From Gyrodactylus bullatarudis (lineage: Eukaryota > Platyhelminthes > Monogenea > Gyrodactylidea > Gyrodactylidae), in assembly GCA_012064415.1 (NCBI GenBank), contig SSNU01000136.1:265333-329332 (forward strand): 64,000 nucleotides of DNA, given 5' to 3'. Positions within the stretch are counted from its first letter, which is position 1. Each line of letters begins with the position of its first letter. Made by a program: the position numbers and the translations under genes. This document shows positions 61,215 through 64,000 of this stretch, piece after piece. The notes beneath the pieces are model-generated. The model did no database searches. It was given only the letters and a program-made list of their open reading frames with translations, and was not told the origin of the DNA.

Positions 61215-62314
61215 CTAATAAATATTACTTCCAAGGCCTATCTTATTGACAAGCTCTGCTTTGCGAACCATCTTATCGAATGAGTCAAGTTGATAAGCCT
61301 TCCGAATTTGATCTCGAAGTCTTTCTGCTTCCATGGCGAAATTTCTGCTCTAAAAAGAAATATTTTGTTTCACTAAAATTTTGAAAATAATGTTTATATT
61401 TTTATTTATTTTGCAACTACTTGTAAATACATTGAGAAATAATAATATATTTTTACCTCTTTTAGTTTTTCCATTTTTTCACGCAGAAGGTACTCAGATC
61501 GTTCATTCTTGATTCTGTTGAACTCTTCTTGCATTTTTAATTCTTGATCTCGTTTTCTTTCTTGCCTTTTAAGAGTATTAATTAAATATCATTACTTTTC
61601 TAAATTGAGCTTATTATTTTTTTCTCTCTCCAATCTTTGGCTCTTTCTTCTTTGAATGCTATCCCTAAAATTTGCTTCGGAACGCTTAATTGCTTCGTCT
61701 GCAGATTTGGTTTTTAGCTCTAAATGGTATTCCAAATTTTCTTTAGCTGCTTTTTCAATAAATTTTCTACGCTGGATTGTATCATGAAATTTCTTGATGC
61801 TCTCTTGGGTTTTAAAACGACCTTCAATGCTCCTCAGGTCAGATATTGAATTAAAGGATCTTAAATCTCTCACCTTTTTACAAGCACTGGAAGAACGCTT
61901 TGGGGAAAAATTAGATTTTCTTGGATTAGGAAGAGCTTTCTGAGAGAGAGACATCTTTTCGCAATTGAGAGTTCTGTTAATATTTTCAATATTAAACTCA
62001 TTATCTCCTTGAATTACATTTTCAATTAGTTGATTTCTTCTATGACGACATCGGTTTAGTTTCGCTCTTCTTTCTAACTCATTGCTTTCGAAAATATTGA
62101 CTAGTTCACTGAAGGAATGATTAGCATTTGTTTGGATAAGTTTATTAAAATCCTGTTTCAACAGTTCACATGGCTAAGGTGTGAAATAATAATTTACTTT
62201 GATATTTAAGGAAATACAAGCTTTTAGAGACCTGGGACTAGTGAGAATGAATTTTGACTGAGAAAATTCAGGGTTTTCGAAATTATATAAGTCTATAACA
62301 GGAAGATTTTTCAT
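61215..62314 (-). CDS. Coiled-coil protein, CCDC177/CCDC185-like (tentative)
   Basis: Function unknown. Exons (minus): 62314-62198, 62173-61596, 61565-61457, 61349-61215; introns 24, 30 and 107 nt; 312 aa, all phases consistent. The N-terminal segment reads TSPRSLKACISLNIKPCELL, a short module I associate with vertebrate CCDC177-type proteins, where it precedes a coiled coil. From residue about 140 the protein is a nearly continuous basic helix, with QRRKFIEKAAKENLEYHLE and MEKLKE and a C-terminal IRKAYQLDSFDKMVRKAEL. No membrane segment or signal peptide. The family link is from memory and moderate at best; the gene model itself is strong. Confidence 0.75.
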
Positions 62315-62747
62315 GATGGAAAATTAGTTGACAAATTTGAAAATTCACGTTTATACACAAAAGTCTATCCTGAAGGGAGACTTGTTTAAGTGATTTCAAG
62401 GTAAGTCTCCAATTTAAATGTGCTGAGTTATAATATCTGGTATGATTTGTAAATTTATCATTTATAGCCTTATCTGGACTATTCAATTCAATTGCAAATC
62501 TTTTTAGATCTAAAAAGTCTAAAAATGATAATGCATGCGAAGGTGGTTCATGACCAATGCCTACAAATGACCGTTTCTCGAAAAGGGTCTAAATCAACTT
62601 TGTTTGATAAGCATATTTAACCTGTGCTTATTGAACACCGTAAAATCATTATTTAAATTTCTCTGATGATGACTATATTTTAAAGCCTGGCCGATATAGT
62701 TTGATAATGAAATTTTCCATTTAGATTTTCTCTAAATTATTTGTTTG
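62315..62747. promoter_or_regulatory. Divergent intergenic region, coiled-coil gene / SFT2-like gene
   Basis: About 430 bp between divergent start codons, presumably containing both promoters. The open frame 62283-62486 on the minus strand overlaps the first exon of the coiled-coil gene and is not supported. Confidence 0.4.
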
Positions 62748-63326
62748 ATGTTCAGTTACAAATTAATTGACAACTCAAATGAAGGAGAATATGAAAATAC
62801 ACAGAACAATTCAAATAATACTATTTCAAGCAAAGTATCGTCATGGTTTTCAAATGCAGATGATGATTGCTTAACTGCACAATTTTCACGTAAACAAAGA
62901 ATATTAATCTTCATACTGTTGTTAAGTTTTGGAACAATTTGTCATTCTCTATCCTTTATTTTTCTTCCATTCCTAATCTCGCCTTCAGCCATAAGAAAAT
63001 TTGTCATACTTCACACATTTGGCTGCGCTAGCTTGATTTTCAGTTTTTCCTTTATATGGGGATTCAGAGAACACATGAAATCCTTGTTCAAGAAAGAGAG
63101 AATTCTATTCACCTTGTCCTATTTTTTCTTTTTATTCTTTTCCTTTTACGCTGTCATCGTTAGAAAAAGTGCTATTCTAGCGTTAGTCTCTATATTTTTG
63201 CAATTATCTATATTTTTGATAAGTTTACTCAATTGGATACCTGGAGGATTAACTGGACTCAAATACATCATTAAAGGAGCAAAAAGTACCATTACTGGAA
63301 TTGGAAACACTATATTGCCTATTTAA
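62748..63326 (+). CDS. SFT2D: SFT2-domain vesicle transport protein
   Basis: Four-span Golgi/endosome membrane protein of the SFT2 family, involved in retrograde vesicle fusion in yeast. Single exon, 192 aa; the ATG at 62748 follows an upstream in-frame TTG. Asn-rich N-terminus, then SSWFSNADDDC and FSRKQRILIFILLLSFGTI, as in SFT2 proteins. Four hydrophobic segments at residues about 55-80, 86-106, 118-140 and 142-162. The loop WGFREHMKSLFKKERI matches the family GP.+h.+.MF...R pattern with Trp-Gly-Phe in place of Gly-Pro. The tail WIPGGLTGLKYIIKGAKS resembles SFT2D3. Confidence 0.82.
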   Translation: MFSYKLIDNSNEGEYENTQNNSNNTISSKVSSWFSNADDDCLTAQFSRKQRILIFILLLSFGTICHSLSFIFLPFLISPSAIRKFVILHTFGCASLIFSFSFIWGFREHMKSLFKKERILFTLSYFFFLFFSFYAVIVRKSAILALVSIFLQLSIFLISLLNWIPGGLTGLKYIIKGAKSTITGIGNTILPI

Positions 63327-63639
63327 AATTATAAAATAAATTTTTTCGTATGAAAGTGGAGTTTACTCAGCTAGAGCGACTATAGTAGATTATTGAATCA
63401 ATAAAATTGACTTGGTGCCTGACGATTTCTCATTACACTTGAGAAATTAACTGTATCGTTACGTGGAAGTAAAACATTTTATCAGTTATAAAAGATTTAT
63501 TTTCATAGTTTATTATGTGAATTATTTTTTAATAGTAATTTGTGTTCTTTAAAACCACTATGAGAATATAAAGTTTCGTAATCAACAGCTAGAACACTGA
63601 AATCGATAACAGGTCTTAACCTTTATTAAATAAAGTTAT
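63327..63639. other. Short 3' flank between convergent genes
   Basis: Mostly the 3' UTR of the SFT2-like gene and of the small minus-strand ORF. A minus-strand AATAAA lies just beyond that ORF's stop, near 63621-63632. Confidence 0.4.
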
Positions 63640-63801
63640 TTACTCTTTTTCAAACTTTTTCCTATTCTTTTTCAGTGCACCACAAAATTCTGTTTCGTTT
63701 TCATTACTTTTTACTATTTTTATTTCATCACTTTCATTTTCAATGATTCCGTAGTCATATTCAGTGTCTACAAACGATATTAATTCGTTTAGATCTAGCA
63801 T
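63640..63801 (-). CDS. Candidate small acidic protein, 53 aa
   Basis: Not recognised. ATG at 63801, TAA at 63640, with a minus-strand AATAAA about 10 nt beyond the stop, which fits a real 3' end. Composition is protein-like: LDLNELISFVDTEYDYG, an acidic middle (ENESDEIK) and a Lys-rich end (KKNRKKFEKE). It may be a complete small protein or the last exon of a gene starting beyond the window. Confidence 0.4.
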   Translation of the reverse strand: MLDLNELISFVDTEYDYGIIENESDEIKIVKSNENETEFCGALKKNRKKFEKE

Positions 63802-64000
63802 ATTTTAACCAAACAGATTAGATCAAGATAACAAGATTTGTAACTCAAGAGATTAAGATGAGAGAGAATATAAGGAGTTTATATTTAGAACAAGGTTTGG
63901 ATTTTGAATGATATTTGATTATTAAATATTAAACGGATTATTTTATAATTAAGAATCATTTTAAACACCTGTTAAATGAAATGACGTATTTAGTGTTGTT

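Noticed and set aside
1..64000. tRNA, rRNA or snRNA genes
   Set aside because: None was recognised on reading both strands; a covariance-model search would be needed to exclude a diverged copy.

Overview
This is an AT-rich (by eye about 30% GC) eukaryotic nuclear window from an animal. The genes are metazoan: a Dok-family adaptor, RAD51C, RAD50, an EF-hand/Rab GTPase of the RASEF type, Beclin-1, an Mlx/Bigmax-type bHLH-zip protein, AAGAB, TMEM65, ETHE1 and SFT2. Poly-Asn and poly-Gln tracts, decayed Tc1/mariner and MITE-like DNA, and the gene set suggest an invertebrate, most likely an arthropod (a copepod is my guess, not proven). No prokaryotic or organellar features were seen.

Layout. 1-3218 holds no gene. 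3219-15838 (minus) is a Dok-like adaptor with long introns; one intron holds a dead Tc1/mariner copy and a 50-bp-arm hairpin. A 139-bp shared promoter separates it from RAD51C (15978-17045, plus), followed by RAD50 (17365-22409) and the RASEF-like GTPase (23239-26935). 28.0-35.7 kb is very gene dense: a CS-domain protein, an RNase Z-like enzyme, enoyl-CoA hydratase, AAGAB, BolA, an orphan, Beclin-1 and Mlx. 35.7-46.2 kb is nearly empty, with one candidate two-exon micropeptide and one MITE. 46.2-54.8 kb holds seven lineage-specific genes, some with clear signal peptides, that share a weak common motif. 55.4-57.8 kb holds TMEM65 and ETHE1, divergently arranged. 58.0-60.4 kb is a long inverted-repeat element. 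61.2-63.8 kb holds a coiled-coil protein, an SFT2-like membrane protein and a small ORF.

Two things stand out. First, about 20 introns in eleven genes are only 23-31 nt long. They are GT-AG, and removing them gives uninterrupted proteins close to family length (RAD50 1337 aa, Beclin 428 aa, ETHE1 251 aa, TMEM65 199 aa). The same genome also has introns of several kb. Second, the 46-55 kb cluster appears to be an undescribed family of small, partly secreted proteins sharing a pattern like A-(F/L)-x-(M/L)-L-x3-(V/I) followed by (Y)-x2-P-x3-LW.

Gene models were assembled by eye from reading frame, splice consensus and remembered family features. Exon boundaries were checked for phase continuity, but nothing was searched against a database.
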